35,938 nt of DNA from Clostridia bacterium (lineage in GTDB: Bacteria > Bacillota > Clostridia > Christensenellales > Maliibacteriaceae), in NCBI GenBank assembly GCA_017431145.1, contig JAFRLQ010000039.1, positions 1 to 35,938 on the forward strand, read 5' to 3'. A program made the position numbers and the translations under genes. Within the stretch, counting starts at the first letter, position 1. Each line of letters opens with the position of its first letter. The notes beneath the pieces were generated by a model. That model searched no databases and was not told the origin of the DNA. It saw nothing but the letters and a program-made list of their open reading frames with translations. This document shows positions 1 to 9,098 of the stretch, piece by piece.

Positions 1-1
1 C

Positions 2-136
2 ATGCCGGGAGACAACATCCGCATGGAGATCAAACTGATCACCCCGATCGCGATCGAGGCAGGACTGCGCTTCGCTATCCGCGAAGGCGGCCGCACCGTC
101 GGAGCAGGTGTTGTATCCGAAGTCATCGCTGACTAA
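2..136 (+). CDS. tuf: Elongation factor Tu, C-terminal end (partial)
   Basis: Only the last 44 codons are present; the gene enters from the left edge. The visible residues contain the EF-Tu domain 3 ending, with [18 protein letters not shown] followed by [14 protein letters not shown] and a TAA stop. EF-Tu is the GTPase that delivers aminoacyl-tRNA to the ribosome, and domain 3 contacts the tRNA T-stem and EF-Ts. Its position just before the S10 operon is common in Firmicutes (rpsL-rpsG-fusA-tuf then rpsJ). It is probably the last gene of that str operon, because a hairpin and a fresh promoter follow. Confidence 0.95.
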   Translation: MPGDNIRMEIKLITPIAIEAGLRFAIREGGRTVGAGVVSEVIAD

Positions 137-162
137 TCACTAATTACTTTGAGATTCGACCG

Positions 163-193
163 GTTCCGGACTTCCAGAAAGGAAGTTCGGAAC
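163..193 (+). terminator. Hairpin after tuf, possible terminator or processing site
   Basis: A 13-base-pair stem (163-175 with 181-193, one G-U pair) closes on an AGAAA loop 26 bases after the tuf stop. The stem is strong, but it is followed by ATGGTTTG rather than a run of T, so intrinsic termination would be weak. It could instead protect the 3' end of the tuf mRNA or allow partial readthrough into the S10 operon. Confidence 0.5.
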
Positions 194-210
194 ATGGTTT
201 GAATTAATTG

Positions 211-239
211 TTGCATTCTTGCACAAGTCGTAATATAAT
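211..239 (+). promoter_or_regulatory. Sigma-A-type promoter of the S10 operon
   Basis: TTGCAT at 211-216 and a perfect TATAAT at 234-239 are separated by exactly 17 bases. Transcription would begin near 246, giving a 5' leader of about 170 bases before rpsJ. This is the best promoter seen in the ribosomal block and its placement fits S10 operon promoters known in other bacteria. Confidence 0.8.
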
Positions 240-245
240 AATCGA

Positions 246-414
246 GTTGCGTCATATTCTCATAGGGAAGAAGCGAAAGGTTGCCGGCGTGGACCGGGTA
301 GTTTTCGTGGACCAGTCCGAAAATCGGGCGACGGGCTCAGGGAGCGCCGTCGAGAAAATAGACGGTGCGACACACACGGCTGAGTGTAAATGAGAATTAC
401 AAGGAGGAAGACCA
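246..414 (+). promoter_or_regulatory. Structured 5' leader of the S10 operon
   Basis: About 170 untranslated bases lie between the predicted start and rpsJ. Two hairpins are readable: 302-307 with 318-323, and a larger one at 329-338 with 342-352, 10 base pairs with a bulged G at 346 and an AGG loop. A strong ribosome binding site AAGGAGG lies at 401-407. In some bacteria ribosomal protein L4 represses its own operon through such a leader; whether this one does so is not shown by the sequence. Confidence 0.5.
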
Positions 415-723
415 ATGGCCAAACAGAGGATCCGTATTAAACTCAAGGCTTACGAGCATGTGCTGATCGACATGGCTGCAGGACGCATCGTGGATGCTGC
501 CCGCCGTACAGGAGCACAGGTTTCCGGGCCTATCCCGCTGCCCACGGAGAAGGAAATCGTTACGATTCTTCGTGCACCGCACAAGTATAAGGATTCCCGT
601 GAACAGTTCGAAATGAGAACACACAAACGACTGATCGACATTCTCGATCCTACCAGCAAGACAGTGGACGCGCTGATGCGTCTGGATCTGCCGGCAGGCG
701 TTGATATTGAGATCAAGCTGTAA
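415..723 (+). CDS. rpsJ: 30S ribosomal protein S10
   Basis: The 102-residue product matches full-length S10 from the opening [12 protein letters not shown] through the THKRLIDI stretch to the closing GVDIEIKL. S10 sits in the head of the small subunit and, in other bacteria, doubles as NusE in transcription antitermination. The start is fixed by AAGGAGG eight bases upstream. It is the first gene of the long ribosomal block, following a good promoter and leader, and rplC begins 19 bases after it. Confidence 0.98.
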   Translation: MAKQRIRIKLKAYEHVLIDMAAGRIVDAARRTGAQVSGPIPLPTEKEIVTILRAPHKYKDSREQFEMRTHKRLIDILDPTSKTVDALMRLDLPAGVDIEIKL

Positions 724-742
724 GCAGGCAAAGGAGGATATC

Positions 743-1375
743 ATGAAGAAAGCAATTCTGGGAAAGAAAATCGGTATGACCCAGATTTTTGCACAGGACG
801 GCACCGTGATTCCGGTTACGGTCGTGGAAGCCGGCCCCTGTGTCGTGGTGAAGCTGAAGAGCCTGCAGAAGGATGGATATGAAGCTGTACAGGTCGGCTT
901 CGGCGACATCCGCAAAAAGCTGGTCAACAAGCCTGTCACCGGACAGTTTGCAAAAGCTGGTGTTGATGTTAAGCGTTATCTTCGCGAGTTCCGCTTTGAA
1001 AACAGCGCCGATTACGAAGTCGGCCAGGAGATCAAGGCAGATATCTTCGCGGAAGGCGATAGAGTTGATGTAACTGGAACAAGCAAAGGTCATGGAACCG
1101 CAGGCGTGATCAAACGCTGGAACGCAAAGGGCGGACGCAAGTCCCACGGTGCTTCCAGATTCCACCGCCGTCCCGGTTCAATGGGCTCGAGCAGTAATCC
1201 GTCCCGCGTTTTCAAGAACAGAAAGCTGGCCGGAGTATGGGGCAGCGAAAAGGTCACGATCCAGAACCTGAAGGTTGTCCGTGTGGATGCCGAGAGGAAC
1301 CTGCTTCTGATCAGCGGTTCTGTGCCGGGTGTCCGCGGTTCTCTGGTTACAGTGCGCGAGTCCGTCAAGGCTTGA
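743..1375 (+). CDS. rplC: 50S ribosomal protein L3
   Basis: L3 is an early-assembling large-subunit protein whose long loop reaches the peptidyl transferase centre. The 210-residue product begins [16 protein letters not shown], the standard L3 opening, and carries the conserved [13 protein letters not shown] and [20 protein letters not shown] segments. The reading frame stays open upstream to 701, but the start at 743 has AAGGAGG directly before it and matches the family N-terminus, so the longer form is rejected. Confidence 0.98.
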   Translation: MKKAILGKKIGMTQIFAQDGTVIPVTVVEAGPCVVVKLKSLQKDGYEAVQVGFGDIRKKLVNKPVTGQFAKAGVDVKRYLREFRFENSADYEVGQEIKADIFAEGDRVDVTGTSKGHGTAGVIKRWNAKGGRKSHGASRFHRRPGSMGSSSNPSRVFKNRKLAGVWGSEKVTIQNLKVVRVDAERNLLLISGSVPGVRGSLVTVRESVKA

Positions 1376-1410
1376 CGCGGTACTCAATGAAAGGATAAAG
1401 GAGGACAGTC

Positions 1411-2034
1411 ATGCCTAAAGTTACATTAAAGAATGTGGCGGGCGAATCCATTGGCGAGATCGAGCTTTCCGATGCGATCTTCGGAATCGAACCCAATGTC
1501 CCCGTTATGCATGAAGTCGTGCGTGCCCAGCTGGCAAACCGCCGTCATGGAACGCAGAGCGCACTGACACGTACGGAAGTACGCGGAGGTGGGCGCAAGA
1601 TCTACCGTCAGAAAGGCACCGGACGTGCGCGTCACGCTTCCAACCGTGCCCCGATCTTCGTACACGGCGGCGTCGTGTTTGCACCCAAGCCCCGTCTGTA
1701 CAAGATCCATGTCAATAAGAAAGTCCGCAGACTTGCAATGAAGAGCGCACTTTCCGCACAGGTCCAGGATGAGTGCATCGTCGTCGTCGACGATCTGAAG
1801 ATGGATGCCCCCAAGACTGCAGAGATGAAGAAAGTCTTTGCAAACCTTGGAGTCGGTGACCACACACTGGTCGTGCTGCCCGATGTGGATGTCAACGTTT
1901 CCCGTTCTATCCGCAACATCAAAGGCGCAAAGACATTGCTCGTCAACACTCTGAACGTAGTGGATATCTTGAAATATGATTCACTGGTCCTGACCCGTGA
2001 AGCAGTCGAGAAGATCCAGGAGGTGTACGCATGA
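1411..2034 (+). CDS. rplD: 50S ribosomal protein L4
   Basis: The product has 207 residues, normal for bacterial L4. The conserved central loop is visible as RRHGTQSALTRTEVRGGGRK followed by YRQKGTGRARH; this loop lines the peptide exit tunnel with L22. L4 can act as a repressor of its own operon in enterobacteria, so the leader before rpsJ is worth considering with it. It lies 35 bases after rplC and overlaps the rplW start by four bases (ATGA), a sign of translational coupling. Confidence 0.98.
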   Translation: MPKVTLKNVAGESIGEIELSDAIFGIEPNVPVMHEVVRAQLANRRHGTQSALTRTEVRGGGRKIYRQKGTGRARHASNRAPIFVHGGVVFAPKPRLYKIHVNKKVRRLAMKSALSAQVQDECIVVVDDLKMDAPKTAEMKKVFANLGVGDHTLVVLPDVDVNVSRSIRNIKGAKTLLVNTLNVVDILKYDSLVLTREAVEKIQEVYA

Positions 2035-2324
2035 AACACTACCAGGATGTAATTATTCGCCCGATCCTTACTGAGAAGAGCTACGATGGAATCGCTGACA
2101 TGCGTTATACCTTCCAGGTAAATCTTCACAGCAACAAGACAGAGATCAAACAGGCTGTCGAAGCCCTGTTTAATGTCAAGGTTGCAAAGGTGAACACCGT
2201 CCGTACGATGGGCAAGATCAAACGTATGGGCACACACAGCGGCCGTACCCCCGAGATCAAGAAAGCGATCGTCACTCTGGATCCGTCCAGCAAACCGATC
2301 GAGTTCTTCGAGGGAATGTATTGA
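2031..2324 (+). CDS. rplW: 50S ribosomal protein L23
   Basis: This 97-residue protein has the L23 pattern: DVIIRPILTEKSY at the start, then the AVEALFNVKVAKVNTVRTMG block and a short basic loop. L23 lies at the exit of the nascent peptide tunnel and docks trigger factor and SRP. The ATG overlaps the last codons of rplD in an ATGA arrangement. The ribosome binding site AGGAGG therefore lies inside rplD. Confidence 0.97.
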   Translation: MKHYQDVIIRPILTEKSYDGIADMRYTFQVNLHSNKTEIKQAVEALFNVKVAKVNTVRTMGKIKRMGTHSGRTPEIKKAIVTLDPSSKPIEFFEGMY

Positions 2325-2342
2325 TAAGGGAGGAAAACGATA

Positions 2343-3176
2343 ATGGCGATTAAGAATTATAAGCCTACTTCCCCTGCACGCCGTTTCATGTCGGTCTCGA
2401 CTTTCGAGGAGATCACGACCAGCACTCCTGAGAAATCTCTCCTTCGTACGAAGAAGAGCCTGGCAGGAAGAAACAATGACGGACGTATCACCGTCAGACA
2501 TCAGGGCGGCGGCGTTAAGAAAAAATATCGTGTCATCGATTTCAAACGCGACAAAGACGGCATCCCCGCAAAGGTCGCTACGATCGAATATGATCCGAAC
2601 CGCAGCGCGAACATCGCACTTCTGCATTATGCAGACGGCGAGAAACGCTACATCATCGCTCCCGATTCTCTGAAAGTCGGCGATATGCTGATGAGCGGCG
2701 AAGGCGCAGACATCCGTCCCGGAAACGCGCTTCCGATCTCCGCAATCCCGCTCGGCACGATGCTGCACAACATCGAGCTGCTTCCCGGCAAGGGCGGCCA
2801 GCTCTGCAGAGCAGCAGGTTCTGCCGCACAGCTGATGGCGAAGGAAGGCAAGTATGCGCAGGTCAGACTTCCTTCCGGTGAGGTCCGCAGGATCCCGATG
2901 GACGCGAAAGCGACGATCGGTCAGGTCGGAAACCTTGATCACGAGAACATCTCGATCGGCAAAGCAGGCCGCAAACGTCACATGGGCATCCGTCCCACCG
3001 TCCGCGGTGTCGTGATGAACCCTGTCGACCATCCGCATGGCGGCGGCGAGGGCAAGAGCCCCGTCGGTATGCCGAGCCCGATGACCCCCTGGGGCAAACC
3101 CGCAATGGGGTATCGCACAAGGAAGAACAACCAGCCCAGCGACAAGTTTATCGTACGCCGTCGCAATGCCAAGTGA
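2343..3176 (+). CDS. rplB: 50S ribosomal protein L2
   Basis: The 277-residue product is full-length L2. It has the N-terminal [11 protein letters not shown], the RNA-binding core with [11 protein letters not shown], and the C-terminal [14 protein letters not shown] motif with the histidine important for peptidyl transferase activity. L2 is needed for subunit association and tRNA binding. It follows rplW by 18 bases with GGGAGG before the ATG, in the standard S10 operon position. Confidence 0.98.
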   Translation: MAIKNYKPTSPARRFMSVSTFEEITTSTPEKSLLRTKKSLAGRNNDGRITVRHQGGGVKKKYRVIDFKRDKDGIPAKVATIEYDPNRSANIALLHYADGEKRYIIAPDSLKVGDMLMSGEGADIRPGNALPISAIPLGTMLHNIELLPGKGGQLCRAAGSAAQLMAKEGKYAQVRLPSGEVRRIPMDAKATIGQVGNLDHENISIGKAGRKRHMGIRPTVRGVVMNPVDHPHGGGEGKSPVGMPSPMTPWGKPAMGYRTRKNNQPSDKFIVRRRNAK

Positions 3177-3205
3177 TTGGTTAGGCTCAAGAAGGAGGAA
3201 CAAAG

Positions 3206-3481
3206 ATGTCAAGATCGGTTAAAAAAGGACCTTTCGTAAGCGAAAGCCTTTTCAAGAAGATTGACGAAATGAATGCGAAGAACGAGAAGAAAGTCATTCG
3301 TACATGGTCCCGCTCTTCCACAATCTTCCCTGAGTTTGTGGGTCATACCATCGCTGTTCATGACGGACGCAAACATGTGCCTGTCTACATCACAGAGGAG
3401 ATGGTCGGACATAAACTTGGTGAATTCGCTCCTACTCGTACATTCCGCGGCCACGCCGGCGAGAAGTCGAGCGGACGCTGA
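3206..3481 (+). CDS. rpsS: 30S ribosomal protein S19
   Basis: A 91-residue small-subunit head protein that contacts S13 and the A-site tRNA region. The opening [10 protein letters not shown], the [22 protein letters not shown] segment (in two parts) and the closing [12 protein letters not shown] are all family hallmarks. It starts 29 bases after rplB behind AAGGAGG and is followed 19 bases later by rplV. Confidence 0.98.
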   Translation: MSRSVKKGPFVSESLFKKIDEMNAKNEKKVIRTWSRSSTIFPEFVGHTIAVHDGRKHVPVYITEEMVGHKLGEFAPTRTFRGHAGEKSSGR

Positions 3482-3500
3482 TTAAGGGAGGAACTCGTCA

Positions 3501-3887
3501 ATGGCTACTAGAATGAAAACGAAAGCTGCGAACCGCAAGGCGAACCGCGACAACCGTCCGCATGCGATCGCACGCTATATCCGGATCAGCCCCAAAAAGG
3601 TCAGCATTGTGCTGGATGAGATCCGTGGAAAATCTGTTGCTGAAGCAGATGCAATCCTTGAGTTCACAACGAAGTCTTCCGCACCTGTGGTCCGCAAGCT
3701 GCTTGCAAGCGCGACTGCAAATGCAGAGAACAACCTGATGATGGACCGTGAGAACCTTTATGTTGCAGAGACTTTTGTCGGACCTGGTCCTACACTCCGC
3801 AGATACAGACCCCGCGCACGTGGTTCAGCCGCTCCTATCCGGAAGCGCACAAGCCACATCACCATCATTCTCGATGAAAAAGAGTAA
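3501..3887 (+). CDS. rplV: 50S ribosomal protein L22
   Basis: The product is 128 residues, somewhat longer than the 110-residue E. coli protein because of a basic N-terminal extension (MATRMKTKAANRKANRDNRP). The core is clear: ARYIRISPKKVSIVLDEIRGK, then the tunnel-lining hairpin with GPTLRRYRPRARGSAAPIRK and THITIIL at the end. L22 lines the polypeptide exit tunnel with L4. GGGAGG lies before the start. Confidence 0.97.
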   Translation: MATRMKTKAANRKANRDNRPHAIARYIRISPKKVSIVLDEIRGKSVAEADAILEFTTKSSAPVVRKLLASATANAENNLMMDRENLYVAETFVGPGPTLRRYRPRARGSAAPIRKRTSHITIILDEKE

Positions 3888-3902
3888 GGCAGGAGGGTAT
3901 TT

Positions 3903-4571
3903 ATGGGCCAGAAAGTTAATCCACATGGCGCTCGCGTTGGCGTGATCAAAGGCTGGGATACTCGTTGGTATGCCGACAAGAAAAACTTTGCAGACTTCCT
4001 GATCGAAGATCAGAAGATCCGCACACATCTCAAGAAAAAGTACGCTGAGGCGTTCGTTTCCAAGATCGAGATCGAAAGAGCAGCAGGCAAGATCACGGTG
4101 AACATCTTCACCGCACGTCCCGGTATCGTGATCGGGCGCGGCGGCCAGGGCGTAGAAGCGATCCGCAAGGAACTCGCTGATATGACCGGCAAGCAGATCG
4201 CGCTGAACGTCGTTGAGATCCGCAATGCAGATCTGGACGCACAGCTGGTCGCAGAGAACATTGCTTCCCAGCTGGAACGCAGAATCTCTTTCCGCCGTGC
4301 ACTGAAGCAGGCGATCAGCAGAACGATGAAAGCCGGAGCAAAGGGAATCAAGACTCAGGCATCCGGACGTCTGGGCGGCGCTGAGATCGCTCGTTCCGAA
4401 AGCTATCATGAGGGATCCATTCCGCTGCAGACACTGCGTGCTGACATCGACTACGGCTTTGCCGAGGCAGCCACTACATACGGCCGCATCGGAATCAAAG
4501 TCTGGATCTACAAAGGACAGGTTCTTCGTGAGAAGAAGAACTTCGCAACAGAGAAAAAGGGAGGGCGCTAA
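3903..4571 (+). CDS. rpsC: 30S ribosomal protein S3
   Basis: The 222-residue product begins [19 protein letters not shown]. It carries a KH-type RNA-binding domain with [10 protein letters not shown] at about residues 75-84, and the conserved [12 protein letters not shown] and [16 protein letters not shown] blocks in the C-terminal half. S3 forms part of the mRNA entry channel and helicase together with S4 and S5. It sits 15 bases after rplV, and only 2 bases separate it from rplP. Confidence 0.98.
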   Translation: MGQKVNPHGARVGVIKGWDTRWYADKKNFADFLIEDQKIRTHLKKKYAEAFVSKIEIERAAGKITVNIFTARPGIVIGRGGQGVEAIRKELADMTGKQIALNVVEIRNADLDAQLVAENIASQLERRISFRRALKQAISRTMKAGAKGIKTQASGRLGGAEIARSESYHEGSIPLQTLRADIDYGFAEAATTYGRIGIKVWIYKGQVLREKKNFATEKKGGR

Positions 4572-4573
4572 TC

Positions 4574-5011
4574 ATGTTGATGCCGAAAAGAGTTAAGCGC
4601 CGTAAGGTTTTCCGTGGCCGCATGAAGGGCCAGGCACATCGTGGCAATTTCCTTGCATACGGTGATTACGGGATCGAAGCTCTCGAACCCTGCTGGATCA
4701 CATCCAACCAGATCGAGGCAGCCCGTGTTGCGATGACAAGATACACACGGCGTGGCGGTCAGGTCTGGATCAAGATCTTCCCTGACAAGCCTGTTACAGC
4801 AAAACCTGCTGAGACCCGCATGGGATCCGGTAAAGGATCTCCCGAATACTGGGTCGCAGTTGTGAAACCGGGCCGCGTTCTCTTTGAGATCGCCGGAGTT
4901 CCCGAGGCAACAGCACGTGAGGCACTGCGTTTGGCCTCAACAAAACTGCCGATTAAGACGCGCTTCATCAAGCGTGAAGATCAGAAAGACGAGGTGGGCA
5001 CGAATGGCTAA
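4574..5011 (+). CDS. rplP: 50S ribosomal protein L16
   Basis: The 145-residue product carries [22 protein letters not shown], the [19 protein letters not shown]-like block and [20 protein letters not shown]16 helps position tRNA at the A and P sites. A second ATG at 4580 would give the more usual MPKRV start, but the ribosome binding site GGGAGG at 4559-4564 is well placed for 4574. The 3' end overlaps the rpmC start by eight bases. Confidence 0.96.
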   Translation: MLMPKRVKRRKVFRGRMKGQAHRGNFLAYGDYGIEALEPCWITSNQIEAARVAMTRYTRRGGQVWIKIFPDKPVTAKPAETRMGSGKGSPEYWVAVVKPGRVLFEIAGVPEATAREALRLASTKLPIKTRFIKREDQKDEVGTNG

Positions 5012-5210
5012 GAATGCATACGCTGATTTGACCATGCCCGAGCTGGACAGCAAACTGAAAGACCTCAAAGAGGAACTGTTCAACCTGCGCTTCCAGCTGG
5101 CGACCGGTCAGTTGCAGAACCCCATGCAGATTAAAGAGTGCAAAAAGAATATTGCCAGAGTGCATACCGTTATTCGTATGCGTCAGCTCGACGCGACAAG
5201 CACACACTGA
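5004..5210 (+). CDS. rpmC: 50S ribosomal protein L29
   Basis: A 68-residue, largely two-helix protein near the exit tunnel, next to L23. The sequence contains the family pattern [20 protein letters not shown] with NP and a closing [12 protein letters not shown]. The frame is open upstream to 4884, but the start at 5004 gives the family length and lies within the last eight bases of rplP, with GAGGTG ahead of it. It is translationally coupled to rplP. Confidence 0.97.
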   Translation: MAKNAYADLTMPELDSKLKDLKEELFNLRFQLATGQLQNPMQIKECKKNIARVHTVIRMRQLDATSTH

Positions 5211-5233
5211 TGGGTTGAAAGGAGGATACTAAA

Positions 5234-5497
5234 ATGGCAGAAGTTTCCCGCGGTAATCGCAAAACCCGTATTGGTGTTGTTGTTTCCAACAGCATGGACA
5301 AGACGATCGTCGTAGCTGTTCGGACCAAGGTGTCGCACCCGCTTTATGGCAAGACAGTGAACAAGACGACAAAATTCAAGGTGCATGATGAAGAGAACAC
5401 GGCGAACGTCGGTGATCGTGTAAGGATCATGGAGACTCGTCCTCTGAGTCGTGAAAAGCGTTGGCGTTTGGTAGAAGTCGTCGAACGCGCCAGATAA
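5234..5497 (+). CDS. rpsQ: 30S ribosomal protein S17
   Basis: The 87-residue OB-fold protein is a primary 16S rRNA binder. It shows [21 protein letters not shown], split around the conserved MDKT, then [20 protein letters not shown] and the [18 protein letters not shown] ending that is standard for S17. It starts 23 bases after rpmC behind AAAGGAGG and is followed by rplN after 12 bases. Confidence 0.97.
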   Translation: MAEVSRGNRKTRIGVVVSNSMDKTIVVAVRTKVSHPLYGKTVNKTTKFKVHDEENTANVGDRVRIMETRPLSREKRWRLVEVVERAR

Positions 5498-5509
5498 GGA
5501 GGATTTAAC

Positions 5510-5878
5510 ATGGTTCAGCCTCAAACGAGATTAAAAGTTGCCGATAACACCGGCGCAAAGGAAATCATGTGTATCCGTGTCATGGGTGGTTCGTTCAGAC
5601 GTTCTGCCAACATCGGAGACACAATCATCGCATCCGTCAAGACCGCGACCCCCGGCGGCGAGGTCAAGAGGGGCGATGTGGTGAAAGCAGTCATCGTACG
5701 TTCCAAGAAGGGAACCCGCCGTGCAGACGGAACCTATATCCGTTTCGACGACAATGCTGCAGTCATCATCAACGATCAGAAACAACCCCGCGGAACCCGT
5801 ATCTTTGGGCCCGTTGCGAGAGAACTGCGTGAGCACGATTATCTTCGAATCGTCTCCCTGGCTCCCGAAGTACTTTAA
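5510..5878 (+). CDS. rplN: 50S ribosomal protein L14
   Basis: A full-length 122-residue L14, with [18 protein letters not shown] at the start, the central [20 protein letters not shown] and the ending [10 protein letters not shown] then SLAPEVL. L14 forms bridge contacts with the small subunit and is a docking site for the silencing factor RsfS. It marks the start of the classical spc section, with no promoter or gap visible between it and rpsQ, so the two sections are probably co-transcribed. Confidence 0.98.
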   Translation: MVQPQTRLKVADNTGAKEIMCIRVMGGSFRRSANIGDTIIASVKTATPGGEVKRGDVVKAVIVRSKKGTRRADGTYIRFDDNAAVIINDQKQPRGTRIFGPVARELREHDYLRIVSLAPEVL

Positions 5879-5896
5879 TAAGGAGGAGACCGGACA

Positions 5897-6226
5897 ATGT
5901 CGATTCCTAAGAAACTGAACATCAAGACCGGCGACACCGTAGTCGTGATCTCCGGCAAGGACAAGGGCAAGACCGGAAAGGTCATGTCTGCATCCCCCAA
6001 AGAGGGTAAAGTCATGGTTGAGGGTGTCAACATCATCACCCGCCACACCAGAGCCCGCAGCGCAAACGAGGCAGGCGGACGTATCGAGCGTCCCGCGAAC
6101 ATCTACGCTTCCAAAGTCATGCTGTACTGCGATTCCTGCAAAAAGGGCGTCCGCATCAGCAAGAAGGAAGTTGACGGCAAGCGCGTGCGTGTCTGCGCAA
6201 AATGCGGCAAGGCCTTCGACAAATAA
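5897..6226 (+). CDS. rplX: 50S ribosomal protein L24
   Basis: The 109-residue protein has an N-terminal KOW domain (TGDTVVVISGKDKGKTGKV, residues 11-29) and a C-terminal zinc-ribbon-like module with cysteine pairs C78/C81 and C100/C103. L24 is one of two assembly initiators of the large subunit. The cysteine pairs are common in Firmicutes L24. It lies 18 bases after rplN with AAGGAGG upstream. Confidence 0.97.
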   Translation: MSIPKKLNIKTGDTVVVISGKDKGKTGKVMSASPKEGKVMVEGVNIITRHTRARSANEAGGRIERPANIYASKVMLYCDSCKKGVRISKKEVDGKRVRVCAKCGKAFDK

Positions 6227-6243
6227 TAAGGGAGGAATGAATA

Positions 6244-6801
6244 ATGGCTGAAGAGAAATATATTCCTCGTCTTCTGACTGTCTATAAAGAACAGGTCATC
6301 CCCGCGATGATGCAGAAGTTCGAGTATAAGAACATTAACCAGGTTCCTCGCCTTGAAAAAATCGTTCTGAACATGGGTCTGGGTGACTGCAAGGACAATC
6401 CCAAGGGACTTGAAGCGGCAGTCAGAGACATGACCGTGATCGCAGGACAGAAACCTGTTGTAACGAAGGCAAGAAAGTCCGTTGCAAACTTCAAGGTCCG
6501 CGCCGGCATGAACGTCGGATGCAAGGTTACCCTGCGTCAGGCCCGCATGTACGAGTTCGCAGACAAGCTGTTCTCTATCGCGCTTCCGCGCGTACGTGAC
6601 TTCCGCGGCGTGTCCAAGAAGTCCTTTGACGGACGCGGCAACTACGCGATGGGCATCAAAGAGCAGCTGATGTTCCCCGAGATCGATTACGATTCCATCG
6701 ACAAGATCCGCGGCATGGACATCATGTTTGTAACGACTGCGAAGACAGACGAAGAGGCACAGGAGCTTCTCAGACTCCTGGGAATGCCTTTCGAGAACTA
6801 A
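6244..6801 (+). CDS. rplE: 50S ribosomal protein L5
   Basis: The 185-residue product binds 5S rRNA and sits in the central protuberance. Diagnostic segments are [35 protein letters not shown], the [17 protein letters not shown] motif and a closing [14 protein letters not shown]. It begins 17 bases after rplX behind GGGAGG. The next gene starts 14 bases on with its own AAGGAGG. Confidence 0.98.
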   Translation: MAEEKYIPRLLTVYKEQVIPAMMQKFEYKNINQVPRLEKIVLNMGLGDCKDNPKGLEAAVRDMTVIAGQKPVVTKARKSVANFKVRAGMNVGCKVTLRQARMYEFADKLFSIALPRVRDFRGVSKKSFDGRGNYAMGIKEQLMFPEIDYDSIDKIRGMDIMFVTTAKTDEEAQELLRLLGMPFEN

Positions 6802-6815
6802 GGAGGATAAGCGAA

Positions 6816-7001
6816 GTGGCAAAAACGAGTATGAAAGTTAGCCAGGCGCGTCCGGCAAAGTATTCGACACGTGCATACACCCGTTGCCGTTTGTGCGGTC
6901 GTCCTCATGCGGTCCTTCGCAAATATGGCGTGTGCCGTATTTGCTTCCGCGAGCTGGCATACAAGGGACAGATCCCCGGTGTACGTAAGGCCAGCTGGTA
7001 A
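6816..7001 (+). CDS. rpsZ: 30S ribosomal protein S14, zinc-binding type Z
   Basis: This 61-residue protein begins with GTG at 6816 behind AAGGAGG; no ATG gives a full-length product. It has the short, zinc-containing form of S14, with ligands C24, C27, C40 and C43 in a C-X2-C...C-X2-C array, and ends in the usual [12 protein letters not shown]14 completes the small-subunit head. Type Z is the Gram-positive primary form, in contrast to the 100-residue zinc-free form. Confidence 0.97.
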   Translation: MAKTSMKVSQARPAKYSTRAYTRCRLCGRPHAVLRKYGVCRICFRELAYKGQIPGVRKASW

Positions 7002-7021
7002 TTGGAAAGGAGGCAAAGCGA

Positions 7022-7420
7022 ATGGTTACAACAGATCCTATTGCAGATATGCTGACACGTATCCGCAATGCAATTATTGCAAAACATGACAAGGTCGTCG
7101 TTCCTGCTTCAAACATGAAAAAGGCGATCGCGCAGATCCTTCTTGACGAAGGATACATCCGCGCAGTCGAGACGAAGACAGATGATGGACATGAGATCCT
7201 TCTTGTGACTCTGAAGTATGTCAACGGCAAAGAGAGCGTTATCCGCGGCCTGAAGAGAATCAGCAAACCCGGTCTGCGCATCTACGCCGGCAAGGAAGAT
7301 CTGCCCAAAGTTCTTGGCGGACTTGGCATCGCGATCATCTCCACATCCCAGGGTGTCATGACTGACAAGAATGCCCGCGCCAAGGGCATTGGCGGCGAAG
7401 TTCTCGCCTACATCTGGTGA
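7022..7420 (+). CDS. rpsH: 30S ribosomal protein S8
   Basis: The 132-residue product shows [15 protein letters not shown] at the start and [11 protein letters not shown]-like residues near the end ([11 protein letters not shown]), typical of S8. It binds 16S rRNA helix 21. In E. coli S8 represses the spc operon by binding near rplE; no matching element was identified here by eye. It follows rpsZ by 20 bases with AAAGGAGG. Confidence 0.97.
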   Translation: MVTTDPIADMLTRIRNAIIAKHDKVVVPASNMKKAIAQILLDEGYIRAVETKTDDGHEILLVTLKYVNGKESVIRGLKRISKPGLRIYAGKEDLPKVLGGLGIAIISTSQGVMTDKNARAKGIGGEVLAYIW

Positions 7421-7442
7421 GATAGGCGGGAGGTATTGAGTT

Positions 7443-7982
7443 ATGTCGAGAATTGGCAAAATGCCCATCACGATCCCCGCAGGTGTTTCCATCGATATTT
7501 CCGATGAGAACGTCGTAACGGTAAAGGGACCCAAGGGCGAACTGAAAGAACAGATTAGCAAAGAGATCACGGTCGGCATCGAAGACGGCGTACTGAGCGT
7601 AACCCGTTCCAGCGATGATAAAAAACACCGCGCGCTGCACGGACTTTCCCGCGCACTGATCATGAACATGGTCACCGGCGTTACCGATGGTTTCAAGAAG
7701 AACCTCGAGATGGTCGGCGTCGGATACCGCGCACAGAAACAGGGCAACAAGCTGGTCCTGGCAGTCGGTTACTCCCACCCCGTGGAGTTCGAGGAAAAAG
7801 ATGGGATCACATTTGACGTTCCCGCGCCGACGCAGATCGTCGTCAACGGAATCTCAAAGCAGATGGTCGGCGAGATCGCGGCAAAGATCCGCGGAGTGCG
7901 TCCTCCGGAGCCCTATCTTGGAAAAGGAATCAAGTACAGCGATGAGGTCATCCGTCGTAAAGAGGGTAAGACCGGAAAGTAA
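7443..7982 (+). CDS. rplF: 50S ribosomal protein L6
   Basis: Full-length L6 of 179 residues with two repeated alpha-beta domains. [15 protein letters not shown] opens the protein, [20 protein letters not shown] links the halves, and the C-terminal RNA-binding [12 protein letters not shown] motif is present. L6 lies near the sarcin-ricin loop at the factor-binding site. It starts 22 bases after rpsH. Confidence 0.98.
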   Translation: MSRIGKMPITIPAGVSIDISDENVVTVKGPKGELKEQISKEITVGIEDGVLSVTRSSDDKKHRALHGLSRALIMNMVTGVTDGFKKNLEMVGVGYRAQKQGNKLVLAVGYSHPVEFEEKDGITFDVPAPTQIVVNGISKQMVGEIAAKIRGVRPPEPYLGKGIKYSDEVIRRKEGKTGK

Positions 7983-7997
7983 GAGGAGTAACTGGAA

Positions 7998-8366
7998 ATG
8001 TTTAAGAAAGTTGACAAAAACGCAGAGCGGGTTGTCAGGCATTTGCGGGTCCGTAAAAAGATTTCCGGCACCGAAGCACGCCCGAGACTCAGTGTGTACA
8101 GAAGTTCAAAACACATCTACGCCCAGATCATCAACGATGAGATCGGACATACACTGGTCGCAGCTTCCACTGTTGAGGCGGAGATCAAAGCGATGTGCGA
8201 AGGCAAGACAAAGACCGAGCAGGCTCAGATCGTCGGCAAATGCGTCGCAGAGCGTGCTCTTGCAAAGGGGATCGAGACGGTCGTATTCGACCGCGGAGGT
8301 TACCTTTACACCGGCCGTGTGGCAGAAGTCGCTTCTGGCGCTCGCGAAGCCGGACTGAAGTTTTAA
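7998..8366 (+). CDS. rplR: 50S ribosomal protein L18
   Basis: The 122-residue protein contacts 5S rRNA. It contains [20 protein letters not shown], the [12 protein letters not shown] stretch and the closing [12 protein letters not shown] then LAxxARE-like [12 protein letters not shown] ending. Order rplF-rplR-rpsE is standard for spc. AGAGGAG precedes the ATG and the gap to rpsE is 15 bases. Confidence 0.97.
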   Translation: MFKKVDKNAERVVRHLRVRKKISGTEARPRLSVYRSSKHIYAQIINDEIGHTLVAASTVEAEIKAMCEGKTKTEQAQIVGKCVAERALAKGIETVVFDRGGYLYTGRVAEVASGAREAGLKF

Positions 8367-8381
8367 GGAGGAGGATAAGCA

Positions 8382-8885
8382 ATGCAGCAGCATTTTGATG
8401 CCACCACCGTGGATCTTCAGGAGAGATTGGTTGCTATCAACCGTGTTGCAAAGGTTGTAAAGGGCGGCCGTAATTTCCGCTTCAGCGCACTGGTCGTCGT
8501 AGGTGACCAGAATGGTCATGTCGGATGCGGCATGGGTAAAGCGGCAGAGGTCCCGGAGGCAATTCGTAAAGCAGTCGAAGATGCCAAGAAGAACATGATC
8601 GAGGTTTCCACTGTCGGAACAACGATCCCGCACCGTATCATCGGCAAGTTCGGACGTTCCAGCGTATTGCTGATCCCGGCTCCCGAAGGAACCGGTGTCA
8701 TCGCGGGCGGCCCCGCACGTGCAGTGCTGGATATGGCCGGCATCCGTGATATCCGCACGAAGAGCTACGGCTCCAACAATCCGATCAACTGCGTTAAGGC
8801 GACTCTGCAGGGACTGCAGGAGCTCATGAGCGCAGAAGACGTGGCAAGAAAACGCGGCAAGTCCGTAGAAGAACTGCTCGGCTAA
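8382..8885 (+). CDS. rpsE: 30S ribosomal protein S5
   Basis: The 167-residue product has the S5 N-terminal double-stranded-RNA-binding fold ([20 protein letters not shown]) and the glycine-rich [19 protein letters not shown] segment, then [20 protein letters not shown]5 helps form the mRNA entry tunnel and affects translational accuracy. It starts 15 bases after rplR behind AAGGAGG and is followed 13 bases later by rpmD. Confidence 0.98.
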   Translation: MQQHFDATTVDLQERLVAINRVAKVVKGGRNFRFSALVVVGDQNGHVGCGMGKAAEVPEAIRKAVEDAKKNMIEVSTVGTTIPHRIIGKFGRSSVLLIPAPEGTGVIAGGPARAVLDMAGIRDIRTKSYGSNNPINCVKATLQGLQELMSAEDVARKRGKSVEELLG

Positions 8886-8898
8886 GGAGGAACAACCA

Positions 8899-9084
8899 AT
8901 GAGTATGATCAAAGTAACGTTGGTGAAAAGTCCTATCGGTGCGAAACCGGACCAGAGAGCAACCGTGAAGGCTATGGGACTTCGCAAACTGCATCACAGT
9001 GTCGTGATGCCTGACAATGCAGCGACCGCAGGCATGATCTTCAAGGTCAAGCACCTGGTCAAAGCAGAAACAATCGAAGAATAA
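8899..9084 (+). CDS. rpmD: 50S ribosomal protein L30
   Basis: A 61-residue protein with the L30 signature [20 protein letters not shown], then [13 protein letters not shown]. The length is normal for bacteria. L30 is a small structural protein of the large subunit that is absent from some lineages. AAGGAGG precedes the ATG; rplO starts 14 bases downstream. Confidence 0.96.
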   Translation: MSMIKVTLVKSPIGAKPDQRATVKAMGLRKLHHSVVMPDNAATAGMIFKVKHLVKAETIEE

Positions 9085-9098
9085 GGAGGAGCACAGGG

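Noticed and set aside
208-393. Open frame of 61 codons in the S10 leader, and a minus-strand frame over the same bases
   Set aside because: It begins inside the -35 region of a strong promoter, has no ribosome binding site and no recognisable protein; the stretch reads better as an untranslated leader.
1632-3212. 526-codon open frame on the minus strand opposite rplD-rplW-rplB
   Set aside because: It lies wholly antisense to three certain ribosomal genes; long antisense frames arise from their codon bias and no family is recognised.
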